Source: Aeromonas encheleia (lineage in GTDB: Bacteria; Pseudomonadota; Gammaproteobacteria; Enterobacterales; Aeromonadaceae). Taken from it: DNA of 64,000 bases. The position numbers and the translations under genes were made by a program. Positions 1 to 8,346 of this stretch are shown piece after piece; the first letter of the stretch is position 1, and every line of letters starts with the position of its first letter. The stretch spans positions 2,561,001 through 2,625,000 of the forward strand of contig NZ_LR134376.1 of the NCBI RefSeq assembly GCF_900637545.1, in the 5' to 3' direction. Under the pieces are notes generated by a model. The model was not told the origin of the DNA, made no database searches, and saw only the letters and a program-made list of their open reading frames with translations.

Positions 1-32
1 TTGGGGGCGGTGGTGCCTCCGGTGGCTGGTAA
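1..32 (+). CDS. C-terminal end of a TPM-domain (YgcG-type) protein, partial
   Basis: Only the last nine codons and the TAA stop (30-32) lie in the window. They read GGGGASGGW. A Gly/Ser-rich tail ending in GGW is typical of membrane-anchored TPM-domain proteins of the YgcG type. The gene directly downstream also carries a TPM domain, which supports the assignment. The rest of the gene lies to the left of the window. Confidence 0.6.
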   Translation, partial: GGGGASGGW

Positions 33-54
33 TCAGGGATAAAGAGACAACATA

Positions 55-672
55 ATGATTTCGAAACAGTTTTATCACACCTTGCAGGCCAGGGTACGGC
101 AAGCCGAACAGGCAACGGACGCCGAGCTGGTCACGGTGCTGGCCCCGGCCAGCGATGGGTATCGCTACATCCCCACCCTCTGGGCCGCGCTGCTGGCCAT
201 GCTCACCCCCCTGCTGGTGTTCCAGCTCGGCTTCTGGCTCGGCTGGTACGAGATCCTGCTGGTGCAATGGTCGGTCTGGCTGCTGCTCAGCCTGCTGTTC
301 CACTGGACCCCCATCAAGATGCGGCTGATCCCGAGGAAGGTGCGCCAGCACCGGGCCGCGCTGATGGCCCGCCTGCAGTTTGTCGAGCAAGGGCTGCACC
401 GCACCCGGGACAGGCTGGGGGTGCTGATCTTCGTCTCGGTGGCCGAGCACTATGTGGAAATCCTGGTGGACGACGGCATCGCCCAGCACATCGACAACGC
501 GCAGTGGCAGCAGATCATCGACGACTTCGTGGTGCGGGTGCGCAACAAGGAGGTGGAGCAGGGTTTCCTCGAGTGTGTGGAGCGTACCAGCGCCATCCTG
601 ACCGATGCGTTCCCGGCCACCCGGGATCAGAACGAGTTGCCCGACAGCCTGATCATCCTGGACAAACCCTGA
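55..672 (+). CDS. TPM-domain membrane protein
   Basis: A protein of 205 residues. The N-terminal part (about 10-35, with AEQATDAELVTVLAP) and the part after residue 100 (RDRLGVLIFVSVAEHYVEIL, then a VDDGIA motif) match the two halves of a TPM domain, a fold known from YgcG-like proteins and thylakoid TLP18.3. Two hydrophobic helices at about 43-63 and 66-85 split the domain and should anchor it in the inner membrane. It starts 22 bases after the stop of another TPM-domain gene, so the two are probably co-transcribed. The AAAGAGA upstream of the ATG is a weak ribosome binding site. The biochemical role of this family in bacteria is not settled. Confidence 0.75.
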   Translation: MISKQFYHTLQARVRQAEQATDAELVTVLAPASDGYRYIPTLWAALLAMLTPLLVFQLGFWLGWYEILLVQWSVWLLLSLLFHWTPIKMRLIPRKVRQHRAALMARLQFVEQGLHRTRDRLGVLIFVSVAEHYVEILVDDGIAQHIDNAQWQQIIDDFVVRVRNKEVEQGFLECVERTSAILTDAFPATRDQNELPDSLIILDKP

Positions 673-735
673 ACTGGTGTAAAAAACCGGCATTCTGTTC
701 AAGGGATAGGCATTCGATAAAGATTCTGAAAAATA

Positions 736-772
736 AGGGGAAAAGTGTTTGACCCCGGGTCAGCTTTCCCCT
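736..772. other. Inverted repeat between TPM gene and tRNA-Ser
   Basis: AGGGGAAA (736-743) pairs with TTTCCCCT (765-772), and GACCC/GGGTC pair inside at 751-761. On the minus strand it is followed by TTATTTTTC, so it resembles a minus-strand terminator. On the plus strand it could end the TPM transcript, but no T-run follows there. Confidence 0.4.
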
Positions 773-848
773 AAATTACGCCCCGTTCCGGCGCAATGGC
801 GCAACGAACCGGTGTTGGCTGAACACCTTAAACAGCAGACAAAAATTT

Positions 849-936
849 GGTGAGGTGTCCGAGTGGCTGAAGGAGCACGCCTGGAAAGTGTGTATACGGC
901 AACGTATCGAGGGTTCGAATCCCTCCCTCACCGCCA
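849..936 (+). tRNA. tRNA-Ser (anticodon GGA)
   Basis: The acceptor stem GGTGAGG (849-855) pairs with CCTCACC (926-932), followed by discriminator G and an encoded CCA (934-936). The anticodon stem CACGC/GTGTG encloses the loop CTGGAAA with anticodon GGA at 883-885, which reads UCC (and UCU by wobble). The long variable arm (893-908) is the class II mark of tRNA-Ser, and the T loop has the usual GGTTCGAATCC. The 88-base length with CCA is normal. It is followed at once by a strong hairpin terminator. The boundary was read by eye from base pairing. Confidence 0.96.
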
Positions 937-941
937 AATAA

Positions 942-980
942 AGCAAAAGGGCCTGTCGCAAGACAGGCCCTTTTGCTTTA
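942..980 (+). terminator. Terminator of tRNA-Ser
   Basis: A perfect 16-base-pair stem: 942-957 pairs with 962-977 across a GCAA loop, and the 3' arm ends in a TTTT run inside GCCCTTTTGCTTTA. It lies 6 bases after the tRNA CCA end. A near-identical copy lies 200 bases downstream (1148-1184). Confidence 0.85.
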
Positions 981-1088
981 TCCGGTGATGGGCGGCTCGG
1001 TTCTAACCCTGGTTCGACAAGGGGGGCAGGACAGCCCCCTTGGACAGCCGCAGGCTGCCCGCAGGGCGAGCGCCAGGGATGGCGCGAG

Positions 1089-1184
1089 TCAATCCCGACC
1101 CACCGCCAAACAGTAAAACCCGACCTCATGGTCGGGTTTTTGCTTTGAGGGCCTGTCGCAAGACGGGCCCTTTTGCTTTATCCG
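1089..1184 (+). repeat. Decayed copy of the tRNA-Ser 3' end and its terminator
   Basis: Bases 1148-1184 repeat 948-984 with one mismatch in 37 (the tRNA terminator hairpin plus TTTATCCG). Bases 1089-1108, ending in CCCACCGCCA, resemble the tRNA 3' end CCTCACCGCCA, but no matching 5' acceptor arm exists upstream, so no second tRNA can fold. It looks like the remains of a tandem tRNA or 3'-flank duplication. The rest of the gene-free stretch 985-1480 holds GC-rich sequence with short inverted repeats, and I see no gene in it. Confidence 0.6.
1115..1141 (+). terminator. Terminator hairpin inside the duplicated tRNA flank
   Basis: AAAACCCGACC (1115-1125) pairs with GGTCGGGTTTT (1130-1140) across TCAT, followed by another T. 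It has the form of a tRNA-operon terminator but no intact gene precedes it, which fits loss of a second tRNA gene. Confidence 0.75.
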
Positions 1185-1481
1185 ATGGCCGAAGACGCAA
1201 GCACCCCTTGCTTCAGCAAGGTGGTGGTCACCCTCCCGGACGGCCAAAAGCTGCCCATGGGGAGCGTGTGTAATCCCGATTGAACACTCCATCGTAATAC
1301 CCCCCCAGCCGGGCTTTGCTGGCTGGCCCCCCCTGGTTGCCACCGCCTCTCCCCTGCTCGACTCGACTGTAAAAACCACTTTCTCCCCTTCCCCTCATGA
1401 TTCTCTCTCCCCGGCCGAAAACAAGGGGGATGCCGGCGTCGGTTTGGCCTCTCAGATATTGTTCATCGATTGGATATCGTT

Positions 1482-1511
1482 TTGAAAAACTGATAGTTAA
1501 ATGGCTACACT
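1482..1511 (+). promoter_or_regulatory. Putative sigma-70 promoter of the stator pair
   Basis: TTGAAA (1482-1487) and TACACT (1506-1511) are separated by 18 bases and end 31 bases before the stator start codon. The match is moderate. I see no sigma-28 flagellar promoter signature, which would fit a stator set outside the main flagellar clusters. Confidence 0.4.
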
Positions 1512-1542
1512 AGCCGCATTCAATACATAGGGATCTGGATAC

Positions 1543-2301
1543 ATGAGTCTGATCGGTTTGCTATTTGCCTTGGCAGCCATATTGGGTGGCAACATGATCG
1601 AGGGCGGGCATCCGAGCGCCCTGCTCGATCTGCCCGCCTTCCTCATCGTGATCGGGGGAACCGTGGGGGCCGCCCTGACTCAGTTCCCCTTCTCCGTCGT
1701 CGGTAAAACCTTCAAACGCTTCAAGTGGCTGCTTACTCCCCTCAAGCTCGACATGCTGGAGCAGGCCCAACTGCTGGAAACCCTGGCGGGCAATGCGCGG
1801 CGCAGCGGCATGCTGGCGCTGGAGGGCATGATCGACGACATCAAGGATCCCTTCCTGCAGAAGGGGGTGCAGATGATGGTCGACGGTTACGAGAAGACCA
1901 AAATCCACGAGGTACTGGAGAACGAGATTGAGTTCGAGCAGGAAGATCTCGAGCAGACCGTCAAATTCTACGAGGCCATGGGCGGCTACTGCCCGACCAT
2001 GGGGATAGTCGGTGCCGTGTTCGGCCTGATCCATGCCATGGGGCTGCTCGATCAGCCCGACAAGCTGGGGGGCGCCATCGCGGTGGCCTTCATCGCCACC
2101 ATCTACGGGGTCGGCGCCGCCAACCTGATCTTCCTGCCGTTTGGCAATCGCTACAAGGGCTTCGCCCACCAGATCCGCCACTACAAGGAGATGACCCTGA
2201 CCGGCATCCTTTGCATCGTCGACGGCGAGTCGCAACAGCGGCTGCAAGTGACCCTGGAACCCTACCTCGGAGGCCACGGTGGCGAAAAAGAAAAAGGCTG
2301 A
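1543..2301 (+). CDS. Flagellar motor stator subunit, MotA/PomA/MotC family
   Basis: A 252-residue inner-membrane protein that forms the ion channel of the flagellar motor together with the next gene product. The N-terminus (LIGLLFALAAILGG, then FLIVIGGTVGAAL) and the later helices around 148-168 and 183-203 (TMGIVGAVFGLIHAM, IAVAFIATIYGVGAAN) give the four-helix MotA/TolQ/ExbB pattern, with a cytoplasmic loop between. It resembles the MotC branch of Pseudomonas. Aeromonas is reported to carry two redundant sodium-driven stator pairs (PomAB, PomA2B2), and this could be one of them. Ion specificity cannot be read with confidence. The last 23 bases overlap the motB-type gene, so translation is probably coupled. 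Confidence 0.88.
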   Translation: MSLIGLLFALAAILGGNMIEGGHPSALLDLPAFLIVIGGTVGAALTQFPFSVVGKTFKRFKWLLTPLKLDMLEQAQLLETLAGNARRSGMLALEGMIDDIKDPFLQKGVQMMVDGYEKTKIHEVLENEIEFEQEDLEQTVKFYEAMGGYCPTMGIVGAVFGLIHAMGLLDQPDKLGGAIAVAFIATIYGVGAANLIFLPFGNRYKGFAHQIRHYKEMTLTGILCIVDGESQQRLQVTLEPYLGGHGGEKEKG

Positions 2302-3154
2302 GGCGCCGGAGAACCATGAGCGCTGGCTGGTCTCTTATGCCGACTTCATGACCCTGCTGTTCGCCCTGTTCGTGGTGCTCTACTCCTTCGCCATGGCCAA
2401 GCAGTCGGAGACCCGGGTGCTGATCCAGGGCTTCATCGAATCCCTCGGCAAGATCGGCCTCATCTCCCTGCCCGCCGGCTCCCCCGTGATGCAGGGCGGC
2501 ACCGGCATCCTGGAGCCCGAGTCCAAGACCACTCCGGGGACCTCAGACAAGGAGAAGGTGCTGGAGACGGAGGCCCCCACCTCGGCCGCCGATCCCTTCA
2601 ACGAGACCATAGGCGCCTCGGAGAAACCCAGTGCGACCGAAGCCTGGCCGCACAAGACCAAGGAGCAGGAGTGGGCCACCCTCACCAAGCAGAAGCTGGA
2701 GCAGCAGCTCAAGAACCAGATTGAGTCCAAGGATCTGGAGGTGGAGCAGCTCGGCAGCCAGCTGGTGATCCGCATCGGCGAGAAGAGCCTGTTCCCCGCC
2801 GACTCGGCCTTCCTCCAGCCCCAGTTCATTCCCCTGGTCAACAAGGTGTCCGATGTGCTGGCCGACATCCCCGGCATGGTGGTGGTGACCGGCCACACCG
2901 ACAACTCGCTGACAGCGGTGGAGCTCTATCGCAACAACTGGGAGCTGTCGGTGCTCAGATCCGCTGCCATCGTCCATATCCTGCTGACCAACCCCAAGCT
3001 CGATGCCAGACGGATTGTGGCCCAGGGCGTGGCCGACACCCAGCCTCGCTATGCCAACGACACAGCTGCACACCGGCAAGCCAACCGGCGGGTGGAGATA
3101 GTGCTCTCCCAGGGCAAGGCGGCGGAACAAGCCCTTCCCCTCCTGGCCCCCTGA
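2279..3154 (+). CDS. Flagellar motor stator subunit, MotB/PomB/MotD family
   Basis: A 291-residue partner of the preceding stator protein. The N-terminus has a basic tip (MAKKKK), then NHERWLVSYADFMTLLFALFVV: a single helix whose Asp in YADF is the conserved ion-binding residue of MotB proteins. A polar linker of about 120 residues follows. The C-terminal OmpA-like peptidoglycan-binding domain (about 150-280) has VVVTGHTDN and the NNWELSVLRSA stretch typical of the fold. The start is GTG at 2279, chosen because a GGAGG stands 8 bases upstream and the N-terminus then matches the family. It overlaps the upstream gene by 23 bases. A terminator follows directly. Confidence 0.88.
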   Translation: MAKKKKAEAPENHERWLVSYADFMTLLFALFVVLYSFAMAKQSETRVLIQGFIESLGKIGLISLPAGSPVMQGGTGILEPESKTTPGTSDKEKVLETEAPTSAADPFNETIGASEKPSATEAWPHKTKEQEWATLTKQKLEQQLKNQIESKDLEVEQLGSQLVIRIGEKSLFPADSAFLQPQFIPLVNKVSDVLADIPGMVVVTGHTDNSLTAVELYRNNWELSVLRSAAIVHILLTNPKLDARRIVAQGVADTQPRYANDTAAHRQANRRVEIVLSQGKAAEQALPLLAP

Positions 3155-3156
3155 TG

Positions 3157-3188
3157 AAAAGACCCCGCATTGCGGGGTCTTTCGTTTT
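3157..3188 (+). terminator. Terminator of the stator operon
   Basis: AAAGACCCCGC and GCGGGGTCTTT form a stem with a short loop, followed by CGTTTTT. It separates the stator pair from the nuo promoter region. Confidence 0.85.
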
Positions 3189-3245
3189 TCCGATTAGTTT
3201 ATTTTTCAAGCGAACTTGCCATTTTCCTTACCCCGTAAAAGCGAT

Positions 3246-3260
3246 TGAAAATGATTCTCA
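3246..3260. promoter_or_regulatory. Fur-box-like site upstream of nuoA
   Basis: TGAAAAT-G-ATTCTCA fits the 7-1-7 Fur core (TGATAAT-N-ATTATCA) with one mismatch per arm. It lies about 95 bases upstream of the best extended -10 before nuoA, so repression of that promoter would be indirect unless another promoter starts here. The whole 3200-3412 stretch is AT-rich compared with its surroundings, as expected for a long control region of a respiratory operon. Confidence 0.4.
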
Positions 3261-3352
3261 AACAGGAAGATTGACCTTGCTAGCAAAAAGCGATTTTCCT
3301 CCCGCTGATTAATAATTAATCCTTTGAAATGACATGTAAATCAGTATGGAAC

Positions 3353-3361
3353 TGGCATAAT
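3353..3361 (+). promoter_or_regulatory. Putative extended -10 promoter of the nuo operon
   Basis: TGGCATAAT carries an extended TG and a 5/6 match to TATAAT, about 52 bases before the nuoA start. No good -35 box is visible at 16-18 bases, which suggests reliance on an activator or on the extended -10. Confidence 0.35.
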
Positions 3362-3412
3362 ACGTAGCATCCTTGTTAAGTCACATGATTAATTCGGTTA
3401 GGGAAAACTCCT

Positions 3413-3817
3413 ATGTTTGCTGATATTGCTGTCCAGCATTGGGCCTTTGCTGTCTATGTCATTGGGGCCATCTGCATCTGCCTGACCATGATAGGCGTCG
3501 CGGCCTTGCTGGGGGGGCGAGCCTATGGCCGCGCCAAAAACCGACCCTTCGAATCCGGCATCGAATCCGTCGGCAACGCCCGTCTGCGTTTCTCCGCCAA
3601 GTTCTATCTGGTCGCCATGTTCTTCGTCATCTTCGACGTCGAGGCGCTCTATCTCTTCGCCTGGTCCGTTTCCGTACGGGAAAGTGGCTGGGTCGGCTTC
3701 ATCGAAGCCACCATCTTTATCACCCTGCTGCTGGTAGGCCTCATCTACCTGTGGCGTATCGGTGCCCTCGACTGGGCCCCGAAGAAGCGCGTCCTGACTG
3801 ACAAGAAGCCAGACTGA
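3413..3817 (+). CDS. nuoA: NADH-quinone oxidoreductase subunit A
   Basis: A membrane-arm subunit of complex I, which couples NADH oxidation to quinone reduction and proton pumping. It has 134 residues with three helices (about 10-32, 63-84, 92-112). The loop between helices 1 and 2 has the family signature [22 protein letters not shown], and helix 2 has [10 protein letters not shown] with the conserved acidic residues. It is the first gene of a complete nuoA-N operon. AGGGAAAA lies upstream of the ATG. The length is near the usual 120-147. Confidence 0.97.
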   Translation: MFADIAVQHWAFAVYVIGAICICLTMIGVAALLGGRAYGRAKNRPFESGIESVGNARLRFSAKFYLVAMFFVIFDVEALYLFAWSVSVRESGWVGFIEATIFITLLLVGLIYLWRIGALDWAPKKRVLTDKKPD

Positions 3818-3846
3818 TTTACCGATTATCCCTTTGAGGTTGCACC

Positions 3847-4521
3847 ATGAAGTACACCCTGACCCGGATTGACCCGGATGCGCCCGTTGAGCGCTACCCC
3901 CAGGAACAGCGCCAGACCGTCGATGATCCGCTGGCGCAACAGGCGAGCCGCGGCATCATGATCGGGCGGCTCGAGGAGGTGTTGCAAGACACCGTCAACT
4001 GGGGCCGCAAGAACTCGCTCTGGCCATACAACTTCGGTATCTCTTGCTGCTATGTCGAGATGTGTACCGCCTTCACCTCCCCCCATGACGTGGCCCGCTT
4101 CGGCGCCGAGGTCATTCGTGCCTCGCCACGCCAGGCGGACTTCATGGTGATCGCCGGCACCCCCTTCATCAAGATGGCCCCCGTCATCCAGCGCCTGTAT
4201 GAACAGCTGCTCGAGCCAAAGTGGGTCATCTCCATGGGCGCCTGCGCCAACTCGGGCGGCATGTACGACATCTACTCAGTGGTGCAGGGTGTGGACAAGT
4301 TCCTGCCGGTCGACGTCTATATTCCCGGTTGCCCGCCCCGCCCCGAGGCCTTCCTGCAGGCCCTGATGCTGTTGCAGGACTCCATCGGCAAGGAGCGTCG
4401 CCCCCTCTCCTGGGTGGTGGGCGATCAGGGGATCTATCGCCCCGAGATGCCGGCCGAGAAGGATCGCAAGCGGGAAGAGCGCATCCAAGTCACCAACCTG
4501 CGCACGCCGGATGAGATCTGA
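3847..4521 (+). CDS. nuoB: NADH-quinone oxidoreductase subunit B
   Basis: A peripheral-arm subunit that carries the last [4Fe-4S] cluster, N2, which hands electrons to quinone. In 224 residues the ligands are visible as Cys67-Cys68 (ISCCYVEM), Cys133 (GACANSGG) and Cys162 (IPGCPPRPE), the standard set. It lies 29 bases after nuoA and two bases before nuoCD. Confidence 0.98.
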   Translation: MKYTLTRIDPDAPVERYPQEQRQTVDDPLAQQASRGIMIGRLEEVLQDTVNWGRKNSLWPYNFGISCCYVEMCTAFTSPHDVARFGAEVIRASPRQADFMVIAGTPFIKMAPVIQRLYEQLLEPKWVISMGACANSGGMYDIYSVVQGVDKFLPVDVYIPGCPPRPEAFLQALMLLQDSIGKERRPLSWVVGDQGIYRPEMPAEKDRKREERIQVTNLRTPDEI

Positions 4522-4523
4522 CC

Positions 4524-6329
4524 ATGAAATTGACCCGAGAGTTTCCCAATAACTACAGCATGGCCCAATGGCAGCCCTCCGATCACGCCGATGCCCAGGT
4601 GGTCGGCGAGCTGTTTGCCCATTTCGGCGCCGAGCGCTTCACCGTCCAGACCACCCGTACCGGGGTGCCTGTGCTCTGGCTATCCCGCGATCTGCTGCTG
4701 GATGTGGTCAGCTTCTTGCAAAAGCTCCCCTCCCCCTTCGTGATGCTGTTTGACTTGAGCGCCACCGACGAGCGGATGCGCAGCCATCGCCACGGCCTGC
4801 CCGAGAGCGACTTCACCGTCTTCTACCACCTCATCTCCATCGATCGTAACGCCGATGTGATGCTGAAGGTGCCGCTGATGGAGAGCGATCTGCACCTGCC
4901 GACCATCAGCCGCCACTTCCCCAACGCCAACTGGTACGAGCGGGAAGTCTGGGATCTGATGGGCATCACCTTCGATGGCCACCCCCACCTCACCCGCATC
5001 ATGATGCCCAAGAGCTGGCAGGGTCACCCGCTGCGCAAGGATTACCCGGCCCGGGCCACCGAGTTCGATCCCTTCATGCTCGACGCGGTCAAGCAGGATC
5101 AGGAGCAGGACAACCTGCTGTTCAAGCCGGAAGAGTGGGGCATGAGCCGGGGCAACGAGAACGAGGACTACATGTTCTTGAACCTCGGCCCCAACCACCC
5201 CTCCGCCCACGGCGCCTTCCGGCTGGTGCTGCAGCTCGATGGCGAGGAGATCCGCGACTGCGTGCCCGACATCGGCTATCACCACAGGGGTGCCGAGAAG
5301 ATGGGCGAGCGCCAGTCCTGGCACAGCTACATCCCCTACACCGACCGGGTCGAGTACCTGGGCGGGGTGATGAACAACCTGCCCTATGTGCTGGCGGTCG
5401 AGAAGCTGGCGGGGATCACCGTGCCCAACCGGGTCGACATGATCCGGGTGATGATGTCGGAGCTGTTCCGCATCCAGAGCCACCTGCTGTTCCTCGGTAC
5501 CTATATCCAGGACGTGGGGGCCATGACCCCGGTGTTCTTCACCTTCACCGACCGGCAGAAGATCTATCTCATCATCGAGGCCATCACCGGTGCGCGCATG
5601 CACCCAGCCTGGTTCCGCATCGGCGGCGTGGCGCACGATCTGCCGATCGGCTGGGCCCGCCTCATCCAGGACAACCTGCTGAGCTGGCTGCCCAAGCGGC
5701 TGATGGAGTATGAGAAGGCCGCCATGCGCAACAGCATCTTGCGCGGTCGCACCATAGGCGTCGCCGCCTACAACACCGCGCAGGCGCTGGCCTGGGGCAC
5801 CACGGGCGGCGGTCTGCGCGCCACCGGCCTCAACTTCGATGTGCGCAAGTGGCGCCCTTACTCCGGCTACGATCAGTTCGAGTTCGAGGTGCCGGTGGGC
5901 AGCAATGGCGATGCCTACGATCGCGCCACCGTGCGCATCGAGGAGATCCGCCAGAGCATGCGCATCATAGAGCAGTGCATGAAGAACATGCCGGAGGGAC
6001 CGTTCAAGGCGGATCACCCGCTCACCACACCGCCGCCAAAAGAGCGCACCCTGCAGGACATCGAGACCCTGATCACCCACTTCCTGCAAGTGTCCTGGGG
6101 GCCCGTGATGCCGGCCGCCGAGTCCTTCCAGATGATAGAGGCGACCAAGGGGATCAACAGCTACTACCTGACCAGCGACGGCTCCACCATGAGCTACCGG
6201 ACCCGGATCCGCACCCCGAGCTTTGCCCACCTGCAGCAGATCCCCTCGGTGATCCGCGGCCAGATGGTGTCGGATCTCATCGTCTACCTGGGCAGTATCG
6301 ATTTCGTTATGTCGGATGTGGATCGTTAA
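4524..6329 (+). CDS. nuoC: NADH-quinone oxidoreductase fused subunit C/D
   Basis: A fusion of the NuoC (30 kDa) and NuoD (49 kDa) subunits, 601 residues, as in E. coli. The first 185 residues are the NuoC part ([27 protein letters not shown]). The NuoD part starts near 210 ([23 protein letters not shown]) and continues with the quinone-site region ([12 protein letters not shown]) and the usual end ([11 protein letters not shown]). The fused form is typical of enterobacteria, Aeromonas and relatives. It is also called nuoCD. It starts two bases after the nuoB stop. Confidence 0.97.
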   Translation: MKLTREFPNNYSMAQWQPSDHADAQVVGELFAHFGAERFTVQTTRTGVPVLWLSRDLLLDVVSFLQKLPSPFVMLFDLSATDERMRSHRHGLPESDFTVFYHLISIDRNADVMLKVPLMESDLHLPTISRHFPNANWYEREVWDLMGITFDGHPHLTRIMMPKSWQGHPLRKDYPARATEFDPFMLDAVKQDQEQDNLLFKPEEWGMSRGNENEDYMFLNLGPNHPSAHGAFRLVLQLDGEEIRDCVPDIGYHHRGAEKMGERQSWHSYIPYTDRVEYLGGVMNNLPYVLAVEKLAGITVPNRVDMIRVMMSELFRIQSHLLFLGTYIQDVGAMTPVFFTFTDRQKIYLIIEAITGARMHPAWFRIGGVAHDLPIGWARLIQDNLLSWLPKRLMEYEKAAMRNSILRGRTIGVAAYNTAQALAWGTTGGGLRATGLNFDVRKWRPYSGYDQFEFEVPVGSNGDAYDRATVRIEEIRQSMRIIEQCMKNMPEGPFKADHPLTTPPPKERTLQDIETLITHFLQVSWGPVMPAAESFQMIEATKGINSYYLTSDGSTMSYRTRIRTPSFAHLQQIPSVIRGQMVSDLIVYLGSIDFVMSDVDR

Positions 6330-6377
6330 GTCCCCGCAGTGACGGGACAAGAAGAATAAACGACAAAAGGTTAAGTC

Positions 6378-6920
6378 ATGAGCCAGCAATGTCAGTGCAA
6401 AAATACATCGTCCTCAGCGGGACAGAGTGCGTGTCAGGGCAAGGGCGACGGATTCGCCCTGAGCCAGGCCGAGCGCGACGCCATCTTGCATGAGACGCAC
6501 CACTACGAAGATCCCCGCGCCGCCAGCATCGAAGCACTCAAGATAGTGCAGCAGGCGCGCGGCTGGGTACCGGACGGTGCCATCCATGCCATCGCCGCCG
6601 AGCTGGGCATCCCCGCCAGCGACGTGGAAGGGGTCGCCACCTTCTACAGCCAGATCTTCCGCCAGCCGGTCGGCCGCCACATCATCCGTGTCTGTGACAG
6701 CATGGTCTGTTACATCAACGGCCATGAGCAGCTGCTGGCGGGTCTGAAAGATGTGCTGGATCTGGCCCCTGGTCAGACCTCGGCCGACGGCCGCTTCACC
6801 CTGCTACCGGTCTGTTGCCTCGGCAACTGCGACAAGGGGCCGGCGCTGATGATCGACGACGACACCTTCGGCGGGCTGGATGCGATCGGCTTGCTTAAAA
6901 CCCTGGAGGCTTACCCATGA
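6378..6920 (+). CDS. nuoE: NADH-quinone oxidoreductase subunit E
   Basis: A subunit of the NADH dehydrogenase module that carries [2Fe-2S] cluster N1a. It has 180 residues, and the ligands are Cys106, Cys111, Cys147 and Cys151 (CDSMVC and CCLGNC). [16 protein letters not shown] near 43-58 and [13 protein letters not shown] near 85-97 are family signatures. The N-terminus holds an extra stretch of about 25 residues with three cysteines (5, 7, 19) ahead of the part that aligns with E. coli NuoE. ATG at 6378 lies 6 bases after AGGTTAAG. The stop overlaps the nuoF start (ATGA). Confidence 0.96.
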   Translation: MSQQCQCKNTSSSAGQSACQGKGDGFALSQAERDAILHETHHYEDPRAASIEALKIVQQARGWVPDGAIHAIAAELGIPASDVEGVATFYSQIFRQPVGRHIIRVCDSMVCYINGHEQLLAGLKDVLDLAPGQTSADGRFTLLPVCCLGNCDKGPALMIDDDTFGGLDAIGLLKTLEAYP

Positions 6921-8284
6921 GCCTGGCATCCCTTGGCACCGCCAACCGCACCCCCCGTGCCCCCGAGACCCATCCCCTCACCTGGCGGCTGCGCGACGAT
7001 GGCCAGCCGGTCTGGATCGAGGAGTACCAGGCCAAGCAGGGCTACGAGGCCGCCCGCCGCGCGCTGGGCCAGATGAGCCCTGACGAGATCGTCAGCACCG
7101 TCAAGGACGCGGGCCTCAAGGGCCGCGGTGGCGCCGGCTTCTCCACCGGGGTGAAGTGGGGCCTGATGCCCAAAGACGAGAGCATGAACATCCGTTACCT
7201 GCTCTGCAACGCCGACGAGATGGAGCCGAACACCTACAAGGATCGGCTGCTGATGGAGCAGTTGCCCCACCAGCTGATCGAGGGGATGATCATCTCCGCC
7301 AAGGCGCTCAAGGCCTACCGCGGCTACATCTTCCTGCGGGGCGAGTACGTGGATGCCGCCATCCACCTGCGCCGTGCGGTGGAAGAGGCCAAGGCCGCCG
7401 GCCTGCTCGGCAAGAACATCCTGGGCTCGGGCTTCGACTTCGAGCTGTTCGTCCACACCGGCGCCGGTCGTTACATCTGCGGCGAAGAGACGGCGCTGAT
7501 CAACTCCCTGGAAGGGCGCCGCGCCAACCCGCGCGCCAAGCCCCCCTTCCCCGCCGTCTCCGGCGTCTGGGGCAAGCCCACCTGCGTCAACAACGTCGAG
7601 ACCCTGTGCAACGTACCCGCCATCATAGGCAACGGCGTGGCCTGGTATCAGGGGCTGGCGCTGCCGGGCTCGGAGGATCACGGCACCAAGCTGATGGGCT
7701 TCTCCGGCAAGGTCAATAATCCTGGCTTGTGGGAGCTGCCGTTCGGCATCACCGCCCGCGAGCTGTTTGAGAACTACGCCGGTGGCATGAAGGCCGGTTA
7801 TCGCCTCAAGGCCTGGCAACCGGGCGGCGCCGGCACCGGCTTCCTGCTGCCCGAACACCTGGACGCCCAGATGTATGCGGGCGGCATCGGCAAGGTCGGC
7901 ACCCGCATGGGCACCGGCCTCGCCATGGCGGTGGATGACAGCGTCAACATGGTCTCCTTGCTGCGCAACATGGAAGAGTTCTTCGCCCGTGAATCCTGCG
8001 GCTGGTGCACCCCCTGCCGCGACGGCCTGCCCTGGAGCGTCAAGCTGCTGCGGGCACTGGAGCGCGGCGAGGGCCAACCCGAGGATCTCGCCACCCTGGA
8101 GCAGCTGTGCAGTTTCCTCGGCCCGGGCAAGACCTTCTGCGCCCATGCCCCCGGCGCCGTCGAGCCCCTTGGCAGTGCGATGAAGTACTTCAGGTCCGAG
8201 TTCGAGGCCGGGGTCAAGGCCCCCCATGACAATCACAAGCTGTTCAAGGGTATCCAGCCCAATCTGCTGGGCGAACGCTGGTAA
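6917..8284 (+). CDS. nuoF: NADH-quinone oxidoreductase subunit F (NADH/FMN site)
   Basis: Binds NADH and FMN and carries [4Fe-4S] cluster N3. It has 455 residues. [17 protein letters not shown] (about 70-86) is the nucleotide-binding signature. The N3 ligands stand in [12 protein letters not shown] (about 357-368) and a last Cys in [10 protein letters not shown]. The start overlaps the nuoE stop by four bases. The 62-base gap to nuoG is the largest in the first half of the operon. Confidence 0.97.
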   Translation: MSLASLGTANRTPRAPETHPLTWRLRDDGQPVWIEEYQAKQGYEAARRALGQMSPDEIVSTVKDAGLKGRGGAGFSTGVKWGLMPKDESMNIRYLLCNADEMEPNTYKDRLLMEQLPHQLIEGMIISAKALKAYRGYIFLRGEYVDAAIHLRRAVEEAKAAGLLGKNILGSGFDFELFVHTGAGRYICGEETALINSLEGRRANPRAKPPFPAVSGVWGKPTCVNNVETLCNVPAIIGNGVAWYQGLALPGSEDHGTKLMGFSGKVNNPGLWELPFGITARELFENYAGGMKAGYRLKAWQPGGAGTGFLLPEHLDAQMYAGGIGKVGTRMGTGLAMAVDDSVNMVSLLRNMEEFFARESCGWCTPCRDGLPWSVKLLRALERGEGQPEDLATLEQLCSFLGPGKTFCAHAPGAVEPLGSAMKYFRSEFEAGVKAPHDNHKLFKGIQPNLLGERW

Positions 8285-8346
8285 CACGAGGCGTCATGCC
8301 TGCTGCGAGCCATGGATTTTATCTAATTTGATGTCAGGGAAGTTGT

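Noticed and set aside
1020..1108. A second intact tRNA gene
   Set aside because: The 3' end resembles a tRNA, but no pairing 5' acceptor arm, D arm or anticodon stem can be found upstream.
1543..3154. ExbBD/TolQR instead of a flagellar stator
   Set aside because: The second protein has a C-terminal OmpA-like peptidoglycan-binding domain and the MotB-type YADFMTLLFALFVV helix, which fit a flagellar stator and not ExbD or TolR.
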